Shown here: positions 17,787 to 27,467 of the stretch, in pieces | Layout: every line of letters begins with the position of its first letter | Position numbering within the stretch: position 1 is the stretch's first letter | Assembly: GCF_022489035.1 (NCBI RefSeq) | Contig: NZ_JAKVTV010000003.1 | Span: 124,001 to 188,000, forward strand | Direction: 5' to 3' | Length of the DNA stretch: 64,000 nt | DNA from: Christiangramia lutea | GTDB taxonomy: Bacteria > Bacteroidota > Bacteroidia > Flavobacteriales > Flavobacteriaceae | The notes under the pieces: model-generated | Told to the model about the DNA's origin: nothing | Seen by the model: the letters and a program-made list of their open reading frames with translations, nothing else | Database searches by the model: none | Translations under genes and position numbers: made by a program

Positions 17787-17867
17787 TCAATATTGATCTT
17801 TAAAGAACCATAACGATGCCGGGTTTACTTCATCAGCAATGTCTGGATGAATATTGCGGATTTCCAT
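17787..17867 (-). CDS. Candidate 26-residue small ORF downstream of recG
   Basis: An ATG-initiated 26-codon frame after the recG stop, on the same strand. It starts MEIRNIHPDIADEVN and ends SLWFFKDQY, with a balanced, protein-like composition unlike the AT-rich spacer around it. There is no clear ribosome-binding site. It may be a real small protein, the relic of a longer gene, or chance. Low confidence. Confidence 0.2.
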   Translation of the reverse strand: MEIRNIHPDIADEVNPASLWFFKDQY

Positions 17868-17903
17868 GAGGTGGAAAATTTGCTAATTTATTTCAGGTTT
17901 TTT

Positions 17904-20003
17904 CTAGCTGATATAATTCCAGATCGTTTTGTTTTTCACCAGGCGGGCATAAGCATTTTTGATGGCTAGGTTTTCTTCTTTTGAGAGGTTGGGATCCTCT
18001 TTCAGAATTTTTGAAGCATAAAATCTGGCGGTCTGTAGTATGGAGTTATCTTTTACAATATCGGCGATCTTCAGGTTTAATACACCACTTTGCTGCGTAC
18101 CCATTAGGTCACCTGGCCCCCTCAGTTTTAGATCTACTTCGGCGATCTCGAAGCCATCATTAGTACCGGTCATGGTTTCCAATCTGGTTTTACTGTCATT
18201 GGATAATTTGTGGCCGGTCATTAAAATACAAAAGCTTTGTTCTGCGCCACGACCAACACGTCCTCTTAACTGGTGTAGTTGGGAGAGCCCAAACCTTTCA
18301 GCACTTTCAATGATCATCACACTGGCGTTCGGAACATTTACTCCAACCTCTATTACCGTGGTTGCAACCATAATCTCGGTTTCGGCCCTCACGAACCTAT
18401 CCATTTCATAATCTTTATCGGCTGGCTTCATTTGCCCATGAACGATCGATATCTGGTTGTCGGGAAATTCGCGGGCAATACTTTCATAACCATCCATCAG
18501 ATCCTTGTAATCCATTTTTTCAGATTCCTGGATAAGTGGGTAAACTATATATACCTGTCTGCCTTTTTTGATCTCATCACGAATAAAGGCAAATACTTTA
18601 AGCCGGTTACTGTCATACCGGTGTACTGTCTTTACAGGTTTACGGCCGGGTGGTAATTCATCGATCACAGAAATATCCAGGTCTCCATATAAACTCATGG
18701 CAAGAGTCCGTGGAATTGGAGTTGCCGTCATCACTAATACGTGTGGAGGGATATGATTTTTCTTCCATAATTTCGCCCTTTGGGCTACCCCAAAACGATG
18801 TTGCTCATCTATCACCGCGAGGCCTAGATTGTGAAATTTCACTTTGTCTTCCAGCAGTGCATGGGTGCCTATGAGGATATCTATTTCGCCGTTCTCCAGT
18901 TTTTCATGTATTTCCCTCCTCATCGCTGTTTTGGTAGAGCCGGTGAGCAGATAAATATTGAGGTCTAGTTTTTCACACAATTCCTTCAATCCATTATAAT
19001 GTTGAATGGAAAGAATCTCTGTAGGCGCCATGAGACAAGCCTGGAATTTATTATCCAGCGCGATAAGCATAGACATTAGGGCAACGATAGTTTTACCGGA
19101 GCCCACATCACCCTGGAGGAGACGGTTCATCTGTGCTCCGCTTCCCATGTCACTTCTAATCTCCTTGATCACCCTTTTCTGGGCATTGGTGAGATCGAAG
19201 GGCAGGTAATCATTATAAAAATGATTGAAATGATCACCAATCTGGTCAAAATTGAAGCCCTTTATTTTTTGCTTATGCAACATGTTTTTCCGCAAAAGCT
19301 GTAGCTGAATAAAGAATAATTCTTCAAATTTCAACCGGAACTGAGCCTTGGCCAGTAATTCCTGGTTTTTAGGAAAATGAATATTGAATAAAGCCTCTGC
19401 TTTGGAGATGAGTTTCAATTCTTTTCCCAAAGAAGAGGATAAGCTTTCCGAAAACTTTAAACCTGTTTGCTGAAGAACCGCCTGCATGAGTTTCATGATT
19501 ACCCTGTTGGTAATTCCCTTTTTTTGCAGCATTTCGGTAGAAGGATAGACGGGTTGCATGGCGGGACGCAGATTCCTTTTATAATCAGCTACCAATTCCA
19601 TTTCTGGATGCGGCATGCTAAAAGTGCCGTTGTACCAATTGGTCTTACCAAAGATCACGTAGGGCGTATTCAGCTTTAGATTCTCTTTGATCCATTTATG
19701 ACCTCGAAACCAGATAAGTTCAATTTTTCCTGTATCGTCTACAAAATCGGCTACCAGACGTTTTCCTCTTTTTTGTTCCACCATTTTCATGTGAACAATT
19801 TTCCCAACGATCTGGACTTCTGAAGAGTTCCGTTGCAACTGAGCGACCTTATAAAAACCGGTCTTGTCGATATACCGGTTTGGAAAAAAGTTGATAAGAT
19901 CCCGGTAAGACTGAATATTGAGCTCTTTTTTTAATACCTCGGCACGGTTAGGACCTACTCCTTTTAAATACTCAATAGGGGTTTGCAACAGGTTCTGGAT
20001 CAT
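17904..20003 (-). CDS. recG: ATP-dependent DNA helicase RecG
   Basis: A 699-residue RecG, which reverses stalled replication forks and migrates Holliday junctions. The N-terminal wedge/OB domain is at about 1-170 (GVGPNRAEVLKKELNI, then SEVQIVGKIVHMK). The helicase core has Walker A in LLQGDVGSGKTIVALM, the DEQH box in VIDEQHRFGVAQRAKLW, motif III MTATPIPRTLAMSLYGD, and motifs V and VI ATTVIEVGVNVPNAS and HQLRGRVGRG. The C-terminal LRGPGDLMGTQQSG region is characteristic of RecG. Length is normal. It is monocistronic and divergent from the M1 peptidase. Confidence 0.97.
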   Translation of the reverse strand: MIQNLLQTPIEYLKGVGPNRAEVLKKELNIQSYRDLINFFPNRYIDKTGFYKVAQLQRNSSEVQIVGKIVHMKMVEQKRGKRLVADFVDDTGKIELIWFRGHKWIKENLKLNTPYVIFGKTNWYNGTFSMPHPEMELVADYKRNLRPAMQPVYPSTEMLQKKGITNRVIMKLMQAVLQQTGLKFSESLSSSLGKELKLISKAEALFNIHFPKNQELLAKAQFRLKFEELFFIQLQLLRKNMLHKQKIKGFNFDQIGDHFNHFYNDYLPFDLTNAQKRVIKEIRSDMGSGAQMNRLLQGDVGSGKTIVALMSMLIALDNKFQACLMAPTEILSIQHYNGLKELCEKLDLNIYLLTGSTKTAMRREIHEKLENGEIDILIGTHALLEDKVKFHNLGLAVIDEQHRFGVAQRAKLWKKNHIPPHVLVMTATPIPRTLAMSLYGDLDISVIDELPPGRKPVKTVHRYDSNRLKVFAFIRDEIKKGRQVYIVYPLIQESEKMDYKDLMDGYESIAREFPDNQISIVHGQMKPADKDYEMDRFVRAETEIMVATTVIEVGVNVPNASVMIIESAERFGLSQLHQLRGRVGRGAEQSFCILMTGHKLSNDSKTRLETMTGTNDGFEIAEVDLKLRGPGDLMGTQQSGVLNLKIADIVKDNSILQTARFYASKILKEDPNLSKEENLAIKNAYARLVKNKTIWNYIS

Positions 20004-20129
20004 AAAAACGAAGATATTAAAACCTATTGATTTTTATAGAAACACATATCGAGGAAGCGCTTTAAACTTTAAAATTTATGGATTGACTTAGCAAATTTGT
20101 ATTTTGCAGGAGTTATTCCTCTTATTTAC

Positions 20130-22244
20130 ATGCGAAAAAACCTTGCTATCCTATTTAGTTTTTGTTCGGTTATCATTAAGGCTCAGGAAAAGGGACCTTC
20201 TCAAACCGAATTTTTCGATTTCACTAATGTTTCCGCTCAAATTGAAATATTGCCTTCGGAAAAAAGGCTTAATGGTTCTGTAGACTTTATTTTTGATATT
20301 CTGGCACAACAGGATACGTTGTTCATCGATGGGAAAAAGATGAATTTTACAGACGTATTTCTAAACGGCGATGAGGTTGAATACTCAAGTGACGATAAAG
20401 GGATCTACATTATTTCTCATTTTTTACCTTCTCCGGATAACAAGCTGGAATTAAAATATTCTGCCAAACCCGGGTCGGGAATGTATTTTATTAACTGGCA
20501 ATTTTCTGACCTTGATAAGTCTGAAAAACAGGTTTGGACCCAGGGACAGGGAAAATATACATCTACCTGGCTACCTAGTTTTGATGATATGAATGAGAAA
20601 GCCGAATTTGATCTAAGTTTTGCCTTTCCGGCAGAATTTGAACTTGTTTCAAATGGCCGTCTGCTTTCCAATGATAAAATTAATGACTCTACCAGATTGT
20701 GGAAGTTCGATATGGAGCAGCCAATGAGCAGTTACCTGGTAGCGGTAGCGGCAGGAGAATTTGACTTCAATGAAGTTACTTCATCCACAGGAGATAAGAT
20801 ACACTTATATTATAAGCCGGAGGATGAACACCTGGCCGAACCTACCTATCGGCATACTGAAGAAATTTTCGATTTTTTGGAAAGGGAAATAGGTGTAGAG
20901 TATCCATGGCAGAATTACAGACAATTGCCTGTCCAGGATTTCCTGTACGGTGGAATGGAAAATATCGGCACCACTATCTTTTCAGAATCTTTCCTGACAG
21001 ATTCCGTTGGCTTCAAGGACAGGAATTATGTAAATGTGAATGCACATGAGCTGGCTCATCAATGGTTTGGGAATCTGGTGACTGAGAAATCGGCAAAGCA
21101 TCACTGGTTGCATGAAGGTTTTGCCACCTATTATGCTCTGCTTGCAGAGCGGGAGATATTTGGTGAGGATTATTATTACTGGAAACTATATGAGACTGCT
21201 GAAAAACTTAAAGAACTAAGTGACTCTGGTAAAGGAGAATCCTTACTAAATCCAAAAGCAAATTCTTTAACTTTTTATCAGAAAGGCGCCTGGGCACTGC
21301 ATATTTTAAGGGAGCTCGTAGGTCACGAAGCATTCCGGGAAGGAGTAAAAAATTATCTCGAACTCTATAAATATAAGAATGTAGAAACCGATAATTTCCT
21401 AGCTGAAATAGAATCAGCATCAGGCCAGGATCTTACCCAATTCAAAGAAGACTGGATTCTGCAATCTGCTTTTAAGGCAGGCCAGTCTCTGGAATCCTTA
21501 AAAAAATCGGAATTCATAACCAATTATCTGGATCTGGCTGCACTTCGGGAAATGACCCTGGATCAGAAATATGAAAATTTGGAAAAAGCACTCGATTTTC
21601 CGGTGAATGATTATATAGGGCAGGAGGCGGTTCATCAACTGGTGGGTGAGCAATCACCTAATTCGAATTTATTGTATAAAAAGGCCTTTGAGACCAATAA
21701 TGTTTTTGTAAGACAGGCTGTTGCTATGACGATGCAACAAATTCCAACGGAACTAAAAAAGGATTTTGAATCCCTTTTGATGGATGATTCTTACCTCACC
21801 ATAGAGGCTGCACTTTATAAGCTTTGGGAACAGTTCCCTGATGAAAGATCGAAATATCTTGATCAAACCCGCGAGTTAACCGGATTTTATAATCGAAATA
21901 TTCGTATGCTTTGGTTAACTTTAAGTCTGGTTACCCCGGAATTTGAAGCTGACCTAAATCAGAAATATTATGATGAACTGGCTGGATACACCGATGTATC
22001 TAGACCCTTTCAGCTTAGGGAAAATGCTTTTGGCTATTTGTTTCAGTTAGGAGCGTTCAATGAAATTAGTTTGAAAAGTTTGATAAAAGGGACTCAGCAT
22101 CATACTTATAGTTTCAGGAATTATTGTCGTCAGTTGCTTTCAGAACTTATTAAAAATGAAGAATACCGGCAGGAAATCCTGGATCTTTCTGCTAATATGG
22201 ATCAGGAAGAAACTGCTTATTTGAGATCTAAAATCACAGGTTGA
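20130..22244 (+). CDS. M1-family zinc aminopeptidase, exported
   Basis: A 704-residue M1 (gluzincin) aminopeptidase. The start is the ATG at 20130, which opens a signal peptide (MRKNLAILFSFCSVIIKAQ); the frame extends back to a TTG that sits in a promoter-like TATTTTG. The exopeptidase motif appears as YGGMENIGTTIF (GAMEN variant GGMEN). The zinc site is His306, His310 and Glu329 in HELAHQWFGN and WLHEGFA. A helical ERAP1_C-like region follows. Substrate N-terminal residues are probably clipped from peptides in the periplasm. It is followed after 1 bp by two patatin-like genes, probably one transcript. Confidence 0.94.
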   Translation: MRKNLAILFSFCSVIIKAQEKGPSQTEFFDFTNVSAQIEILPSEKRLNGSVDFIFDILAQQDTLFIDGKKMNFTDVFLNGDEVEYSSDDKGIYIISHFLPSPDNKLELKYSAKPGSGMYFINWQFSDLDKSEKQVWTQGQGKYTSTWLPSFDDMNEKAEFDLSFAFPAEFELVSNGRLLSNDKINDSTRLWKFDMEQPMSSYLVAVAAGEFDFNEVTSSTGDKIHLYYKPEDEHLAEPTYRHTEEIFDFLEREIGVEYPWQNYRQLPVQDFLYGGMENIGTTIFSESFLTDSVGFKDRNYVNVNAHELAHQWFGNLVTEKSAKHHWLHEGFATYYALLAEREIFGEDYYYWKLYETAEKLKELSDSGKGESLLNPKANSLTFYQKGAWALHILRELVGHEAFREGVKNYLELYKYKNVETDNFLAEIESASGQDLTQFKEDWILQSAFKAGQSLESLKKSEFITNYLDLAALREMTLDQKYENLEKALDFPVNDYIGQEAVHQLVGEQSPNSNLLYKKAFETNNVFVRQAVAMTMQQIPTELKKDFESLLMDDSYLTIEAALYKLWEQFPDERSKYLDQTRELTGFYNRNIRMLWLTLSLVTPEFEADLNQKYYDELAGYTDVSRPFQLRENAFGYLFQLGAFNEISLKSLIKGTQHHTYSFRNYCRQLLSELIKNEEYRQEILDLSANMDQEETAYLRSKITG

Positions 22245-22245
22245 T

Positions 22246-23148
22246 ATGCGTGCTTTGGTAATTTCAGGGGGAGGAAGTAAAGGCGCCTTTGCAGGTGGTG
22301 TTGCTCAATATCTTACTGAAGTTCTAAAAAAAGATTATGACCTATTTATTGGTACCTCCACCGGAAGTATGCTTATCTCTCATATCGCTTTGCATAAGGC
22401 TGAAAAGGTTAAAAAGGTTTTTACCTCAGTAAACCAGTCCAGTATTTTCAGCAGCCGACCTTTTCTGATTAAAAAGGAGCATGGAAGGGAAAATATTAGC
22501 ATAAATCATTTTAATGTAGCCAAGAATTTTCTGAAAGGGAAAAAGACATTTGGTGATAGTTATAATCTCAAGAAATTGCTGAAAGATACCTTTACCCGTG
22601 AGGAATTTGAAGAATTAAAAGCCGGGAAAAAGGATATAGTCACAACGGTTTCAAATATTTCATTAAATGAGGTGGAATATAAATCGATAAAAGATTATGA
22701 TTATGAAGAATTTATAGAATGGCTCTGGATATCCTGTAATTATACGCCCTTTATGAGCCTGGTAAAGAAGAATGGTTGTGAATACGCCGACGGTGGCCTG
22801 GGATCTATGGTTCCTATTGAAGAAGCTATAAAAAGAGGCGCCACCGAAGTTGATGCAATTATACTGCAAACCGAGGTAACCTATTTTAACAGGATGCCCT
22901 CAAAAAATGTATTTTCCCTTATCACAAATTTGTTCGCATTTATGCTGGACCGTATTGAAAAGCAAAATATCACGATAGGAAAATTTGCTGCCTCTAACCA
23001 TGATGCCATTCTTAATTTTTATTATACCCCAACCGTACTAACCACGAATTCTCTTATTTTTGATAAGGAACAAATGACGGCATGGTGGGAGAGTGGCTTT
23101 GAATTTGCCAAATACAGAAACAAAGAACTGAATCAAATAGAACCTTAA
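22246..23148 (+). CDS. Patatin-like phospholipase (tandem copy 1)
   Basis: A 300-residue patatin-like acyl hydrolase. The oxyanion motif GGGSKG is at residues 8-13, the nucleophile elbow GTSTG has Ser38, and the dyad partner Asp182 lies in YADGGLG. It lacks a signal peptide, so it is probably cytoplasmic or peripherally membrane-bound; such enzymes cleave acyl esters of phospholipids. It begins 1 bp after the M1 aminopeptidase stop and ends in a TAATG overlap with a paralogue of nearly the same length, so translation of the two is coupled. The substrate is not identifiable from sequence. Confidence 0.92.
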   Translation: MRALVISGGGSKGAFAGGVAQYLTEVLKKDYDLFIGTSTGSMLISHIALHKAEKVKKVFTSVNQSSIFSSRPFLIKKEHGRENISINHFNVAKNFLKGKKTFGDSYNLKKLLKDTFTREEFEELKAGKKDIVTTVSNISLNEVEYKSIKDYDYEEFIEWLWISCNYTPFMSLVKKNGCEYADGGLGSMVPIEEAIKRGATEVDAIILQTEVTYFNRMPSKNVFSLITNLFAFMLDRIEKQNITIGKFAASNHDAILNFYYTPTVLTTNSLIFDKEQMTAWWESGFEFAKYRNKELNQIEP

Positions 23149-24071
23149 TGCGAGCATTGGTAATATCTGGAGGGGGAAGTAAAGGAGCTTTTGCCGGCGG
23201 CGTTGCTCAGTACCTTATTCAGGAGAAAAAGCGTAATTACAAACTATATCTGGGAACCTCTACAGGCAGTCTTCTAATTCCACACCTGGCGGCAGGTAAT
23301 ATTCAGAAAGTCTATGATATCTATACCAATGTTACCCAGCGTAAAATATTCAGTGTTAATCCATTTGTTGTAAAGAAAAAGGACGGCAGGGAGTATGTTA
23401 CTATCAATTACCTGAATACGGTATGGCAGTTCATAAGGTCGCGACGGACTTTTGGAGAAAGTAAGGCACTGAGGAGAAATATCAGGAAAAACTTTTCTCA
23501 CCAGGATTTTAATGAATTGAAAGCCCAGGTGGAAGATGTAGTGGTAACCGTATCAAATCTTTCGAAGAACCGTGTGGAGTATAAATCGATCCACGAATTT
23601 GAATATGACGATTTCTGTGACTGGATCTGGATAAGCTGCAATTATATTCCATTTATGAGCCTTGCCGAAAAAGACGGTTTTGAATATGCCGATGGAGGTC
23701 TGGGTTGTGTTGTGCCAATAAGGGAAGCCATAAAACGTGGCGCAACCGAAGTAGATGCGATTATTCTTGAGGCCGAGAATATGGAATACAACAAGATTCT
23801 CGGGAAAAACCCATTTTCACTAATGGTAAACCTATTCGGGTTTTTATTGGATCAGGTGGAGTATCATGATATTGTTGAAGGGAAGCTTGCTGCAATGAAC
23901 AAAAAAGTTAAACTCAACATTTACTATACCCCCACCAAATTAACCGAAAATTCCCTAGTTTTCAATAAAAAAGCCATGACCGAATGGTGGCAACAGGGCT
24001 ATGAATACGCCGAAAAAAAAGAAATGGAAAAGAAAGCAGCGAAGTCGTCCTGGTTTAAGTTAGGCTTTTAA
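23148..24071 (+). CDS. Patatin-like phospholipase (tandem copy 2)
   Basis: A 307-residue paralogue of the preceding gene: identical opening MRALVISGGGSKGAFAGGVA, nucleophile Ser38 in GTSTG and Asp182 in YADGGLG, with the same residue numbers as copy 1. Its start ATG shares the A of the upstream stop (TAATG). The C-terminal tail is longer and Lys-rich (EKKEMEKKAAK). Both copies retain the catalytic dyad, so both are probably active. The tail overlaps the convergent minus-strand gene by 17 bp. Confidence 0.92.
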   Translation: MRALVISGGGSKGAFAGGVAQYLIQEKKRNYKLYLGTSTGSLLIPHLAAGNIQKVYDIYTNVTQRKIFSVNPFVVKKKDGREYVTINYLNTVWQFIRSRRTFGESKALRRNIRKNFSHQDFNELKAQVEDVVVTVSNLSKNRVEYKSIHEFEYDDFCDWIWISCNYIPFMSLAEKDGFEYADGGLGCVVPIREAIKRGATEVDAIILEAENMEYNKILGKNPFSLMVNLFGFLLDQVEYHDIVEGKLAAMNKKVKLNIYYTPTKLTENSLVFNKKAMTEWWQQGYEYAEKKEMEKKAAKSSWFKLGF

Positions 24072-24576
24072 CCTCTTTTTTTATGTAAGCAAGGGCTGCA
24101 TCTGTTGGAGCCTGCTTATCCATCAAACTTTTTAGAATTACCTGGCGAAGCTCATCGGTATTATTTACATCTCCCTTTTCGGAAGCCTTTCTTATCAAGG
24201 TTATTGTAGCGTTTTTCGCAGTCTTTACATAATCCCAGCAATCATTAGTGACATATATCTGCTGAGCCAGGTTGTGCTCGAATTCCTGCTCAATATTGGC
24301 AATTAATAGATTCGCATACAATCCAGCATCATCAGAAGTGGGTTTAACCCTGAAAAGTATTTTTCCCGGGGAAACCCTTTCCAGTAATAAGGCTAATCTT
24401 TCATAGGCCTGTAATCTAATGGGTAAAGCGGTTTTTTGTTTCTCTCGAAGCAGCATGAATCTTCTTCGCTGTTCATCATTTTTCGAGTAGGTATTAAAAA
24501 AATAAAAAGAGACCAGCCCAACAACAATCGCTGGTAAAACGCCGTAAAGCAAGTCTAATACTTCAGTTTCATTCAT
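24055..24576 (-). CDS. Membrane-anchored helical protein (DUF7935-like)
   Basis: A 173-residue protein with one N-terminal transmembrane helix (VLPAIVVGLVSFYFF) and a cytosolic helical body (RRRFMLLREKQKTALPIRL, QAYERLALLLERVSP). Its layout matches a Bacteroidota family I know as DUF7935, with limited confidence. It follows the FMN glutamate-synthase-like gene by 12 bp and is probably the last gene of a four-gene minus-strand operon. It overlaps the end of the convergent patatin gene. Function unknown. Confidence 0.7.
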   Translation of the reverse strand: MNETEVLDLLYGVLPAIVVGLVSFYFFNTYSKNDEQRRRFMLLREKQKTALPIRLQAYERLALLLERVSPGKILFRVKPTSDDAGLYANLLIANIEQEFEHNLAQQIYVTNDCWDYVKTAKNATITLIRKASEKGDVNNTDELRQVILKSLMDKQAPTDAALAYIKKEVKSLT

Positions 24577-24588
24577 TTGATCTATAAT

Positions 24589-26184
24589 TTAATCTATCGC
24601 ATCCTCTGTTTCTCTCAAACTCTCCAGGTTGAGGTTTCCCCCCAGGTGCGGGCAGTCCAAAAGCTGCTGAACTGAGGCGAAATTTACTTCATCTTTATGG
24701 TAAGAAAAAGTAGTTGCCAGAGTTTTTGCCAGATTCTTGTCACTTAGATTGATATCAACATCGTCTGTTTTGAACTGGCAGGGATGTTCATAACCGCAGG
24801 CATGACTAATTTGAAGCAATTCCTTTCTGAATTTTACAAAATAAAAATTAGTTCGCATCGCCTTGTCTTCAATATTTATACCCGATTGTAACCACTTATT
24901 CTGGGTAGCGACTCCGGTAGGGCATGTGTTGGTATGGCAGCTTTGAGCCTGGATGCATCCAACACTCATCATAGCTTCTCTGGCTACAGTTATAATATCT
25001 GCTCCAAGAGCGAAAGCCATGGCCGCCTTTGCTGGAAAACCAAGTTTACCGGCTGCTATGAATACGATCCTATCTGTCAGTTTATATTTCTGAAAGATCT
25101 TATATACATCTGTAAAAGCATAGATCCAGGGTAAGGATACGTGGTCTGCAAAACTTGGTGGAGCAGCTCCGGTACCGCCTTCACCACCGTCGATGGAAAT
25201 AAAATCTGGCCCGTGGTCTTTTTCCTGCATAAGACGGGCTAAATTTTCCCAATCCTTAAGTTGTCCTACCGCAGATTTTATCCCTACCGGTAGCCTGGTG
25301 GCGGCTGCCATTTCCTCTATAAAATTAAGCATGCCTTCTACGTTATCAAAAGCGGAGTGGTAGGCAGGTGAAATTACATCTCTGCCCATAGGAACTCCTC
25401 TAATTTCAGAGATCTCCTTTGATATTTTTGCTGCCGGCAGAACTCCACCTTTTCCGGGTTTCGCTCCTTGTGATAACTTCAACTCGATAGCCCTTACCTG
25501 AGGATTTTCTTTTACCAGTTGAACGAGTTTATTCATCGAGAAATTTCCATGCTCATCCCTCACCCCGAAATAGCCAGTTCCTATTTGAAAAACGACATCT
25601 GCACCTTTAAGATGATAGGGGGAAAGCCCGCCTTCGCCAGTATTATGGAAAGCACCCGCCAGTTTACAGCCTTTATTCATGGATTCAATAGCTCTCGCCG
25701 ATATAGAGCCATAGCTCATTGCTGAAATATTAATAATAGAAGCAGGCCTATAGGGACGCTTACGTTTGTTCCAGGCTCCCATAACCTTGGCAGAAGGAAT
25801 CAACCCTGAATTCTTGATATTAGGATGTCCTTCAGGTAGCTTATAGGGCAAAAGGGCATTATTGATAAATATATAATGCGTAGAAAAAATATCCTGGTCG
25901 GTTCCAAAGCCTTCATAATTATTTTCATTCTTGGCTGAAGCATAAATCCATCCCCGTTCGCGACGATTGAAAGGCAATTCTTCCCGATTGTTGGCAACTA
26001 TATATTGCCGTAATTCCGGTCCAATGCTCTCCAGGAAATACCTTAGGTGTCCAACTACAGGGAAATTATGCCTTATCGTATGCTGTTTATTAAAAAATAT
26101 ATCTGAGACAGCAATGATAAACAATATGAGCAGGAGCCAGGCCCACCAGGGAACAGTATTTAAGAAGTTAAAAAATTCCTGCAT
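24589..26184 (-). CDS. FMN-binding glutamate synthase domain protein
   Basis: A 531-residue membrane-anchored member of the glutamate synthase (GltB central/FMN domain) family. An N-terminal helix (PWWAWLLLILFIIAVSDIFF) is followed by an alpha/beta barrel with the FMN and substrate motifs NTGEGGLSPYH, ELKLSQGAKPGKGG and SIDGGEGGTGAAP, and the iron-sulfur Cys cluster in QAQSCHTNTCPTGV. It lacks the amidotransferase and GXGXG domains of full GltB, so it is not a standard glutamate synthase; the true substrate is unknown. It overlaps the M20 gene by 1 bp (TGATG). Confidence 0.9.
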   Translation of the reverse strand: MQEFFNFLNTVPWWAWLLLILFIIAVSDIFFNKQHTIRHNFPVVGHLRYFLESIGPELRQYIVANNREELPFNRRERGWIYASAKNENNYEGFGTDQDIFSTHYIFINNALLPYKLPEGHPNIKNSGLIPSAKVMGAWNKRKRPYRPASIINISAMSYGSISARAIESMNKGCKLAGAFHNTGEGGLSPYHLKGADVVFQIGTGYFGVRDEHGNFSMNKLVQLVKENPQVRAIELKLSQGAKPGKGGVLPAAKISKEISEIRGVPMGRDVISPAYHSAFDNVEGMLNFIEEMAAATRLPVGIKSAVGQLKDWENLARLMQEKDHGPDFISIDGGEGGTGAAPPSFADHVSLPWIYAFTDVYKIFQKYKLTDRIVFIAAGKLGFPAKAAMAFALGADIITVAREAMMSVGCIQAQSCHTNTCPTGVATQNKWLQSGINIEDKAMRTNFYFVKFRKELLQISHACGYEHPCQFKTDDVDINLSDKNLAKTLATTFSYHKDEVNFASVQQLLDCPHLGGNLNLESLRETEDAID

Positions 26185-27458
26185 CAGGTTTGGTTTAGGT
26201 AATCGAGGGTAAGTTGTGTCATTGTTTTTACACCCAATAATAAACCGCTTTCATCAATGTAAAAATCCGGGGTATGATGCCTTGTTGGTTCCGCATTTAG
26301 AGGTTGACCGCCCAGGAAGAAGTAGAATCCTGGAACTTTTTCCTGGAAATAAGAGAAATCTTCACCACCAGTAGTAGCTTTCGTTAATACTACATTTTGG
26401 GGTCCGGCAACTCTTTCAAGCGTAGGAACCATTTTTTGGGTAAGTTCCGGATCATTAAAAGTTATGGCAGTATTGTTCTGAAATTCAATAGTGGCTTCAC
26501 CTCCATAAGCCTTGGCAATGGTAGGAACAAGGTCATTCATACGCTGAAGAATCAATTTTTTATTTTCCGGATCCAAAGTTCTAACAGTACCTATCATTTC
26601 TGCAGATTCAGGAATAATATTGAATCTAACTCCACTGGTGATTTTACCAACTGTAATTACCGACGCAGATTCTGTTAGTTCCGCATTCCGACTAATTATT
26701 GTCTGCAACCCGTCTATTATTTTGGCCGAGATCAGGATTGGGTCTACACCACTCCAGGGAGCTGATCCATGTGCCTGTTTCCCTTTTACATTAATCACGA
26801 ATCTTTCCACCGCGGCCATAGTACCTTCAGGTTTATATTTAATGGTTCCCACGGGGGTTGCTGCATTGATATGTAAACCAAAGATCGCATCGACATCGGG
26901 ATTTTCAAGAACACCTTCTTTGATCATTAATTTAGCGCCTCCCTCTTCACCCGGTGGTGGCCCTTCTTCTGCCGGCTGAAATATGAATTTTACCGTTCCA
27001 TTTATTTTATCCTTATTTTCTGAAAGAATTTCTGCAACTCCCATAAGTATTGCAGTATGTGTATCGTGTCCACAGGCGTGCATTACCCCGGTTTTAGATC
27101 CCAGAAATTCGGTTTCAACCTCAGATTTAAAAGTAAGTTCGTTCCTCTCGGTTACCGGAAGCGCATCAATATCGGCTCTTAGGGCGACCGTCCTGCCCGG
27201 ATTATCTCCTTTTAAAATACCCACCACACCGGTTTTGGCAACGCCGGTTTGGGTTTCAATGCCCAATGATTCCAGGTGAGCTGCTATTTTTTTGGCAGTT
27301 TCATATTCACGATTAGAAAGTTCAGGGTTTTGGTGAAAATCTCTACGCCATTCGATCACCTGGGCTTCAATATCATTAAATTTCCTTTCAGGAACGCTAT
27401 TCTGAGAATAGGCCATTCCACATATTATTGTTGAAAACAGTAAAAGGTTGAATCTCAT
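26184..27458 (-). CDS. M20 family amidohydrolase, exported
   Basis: A 424-residue M20D-type metallo-amidohydrolase of the aminoacylase/IAA-amino acid hydrolase group, which hydrolyses N-acylated amino acids or related amides. A signal peptide (MRFNLLLFSTIICGMAYSQ) places it in the periplasm. Metal and catalytic motifs include HQNPELSNREYET, LRADIDALPV, MHACGHDTHTAILMG, FQPAEEG and the C-terminal GGEDFSYF. The order and spacing are normal. It sits between a DsrE-like gene (9 bp gap) and the FMN enzyme gene (1-bp overlap), so it is co-transcribed with both. The exact substrate cannot be decided. Confidence 0.92.
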   Translation of the reverse strand: MRFNLLLFSTIICGMAYSQNSVPERKFNDIEAQVIEWRRDFHQNPELSNREYETAKKIAAHLESLGIETQTGVAKTGVVGILKGDNPGRTVALRADIDALPVTERNELTFKSEVETEFLGSKTGVMHACGHDTHTAILMGVAEILSENKDKINGTVKFIFQPAEEGPPPGEEGGAKLMIKEGVLENPDVDAIFGLHINAATPVGTIKYKPEGTMAAVERFVINVKGKQAHGSAPWSGVDPILISAKIIDGLQTIISRNAELTESASVITVGKITSGVRFNIIPESAEMIGTVRTLDPENKKLILQRMNDLVPTIAKAYGGEATIEFQNNTAITFNDPELTQKMVPTLERVAGPQNVVLTKATTGGEDFSYFQEKVPGFYFFLGGQPLNAEPTRHHTPDFYIDESGLLLGVKTMTQLTLDYLNQT

Positions 27459-27467
27459 ATTGTTTAT

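Noticed and set aside
18040-18411. Plus-strand ORF of 123 residues opposite recG
   Set aside because: It lies wholly within the helicase motifs of recG on the other strand; its Ser-rich text is a by-product of that coding sequence.
20097-20132. TTG start at 20097 for the M1 aminopeptidase
   Set aside because: It precedes the signal peptide by 11 codons and lies in a promoter-like TATTTTG stretch; ATG 20130 starts a standard signal peptide.
26620-27279. Long plus-strand frames of 119 and 98 residues opposite the M20 gene
   Set aside because: Mirror images of a well-conserved metallo-amidohydrolase; no signal or known family is visible.
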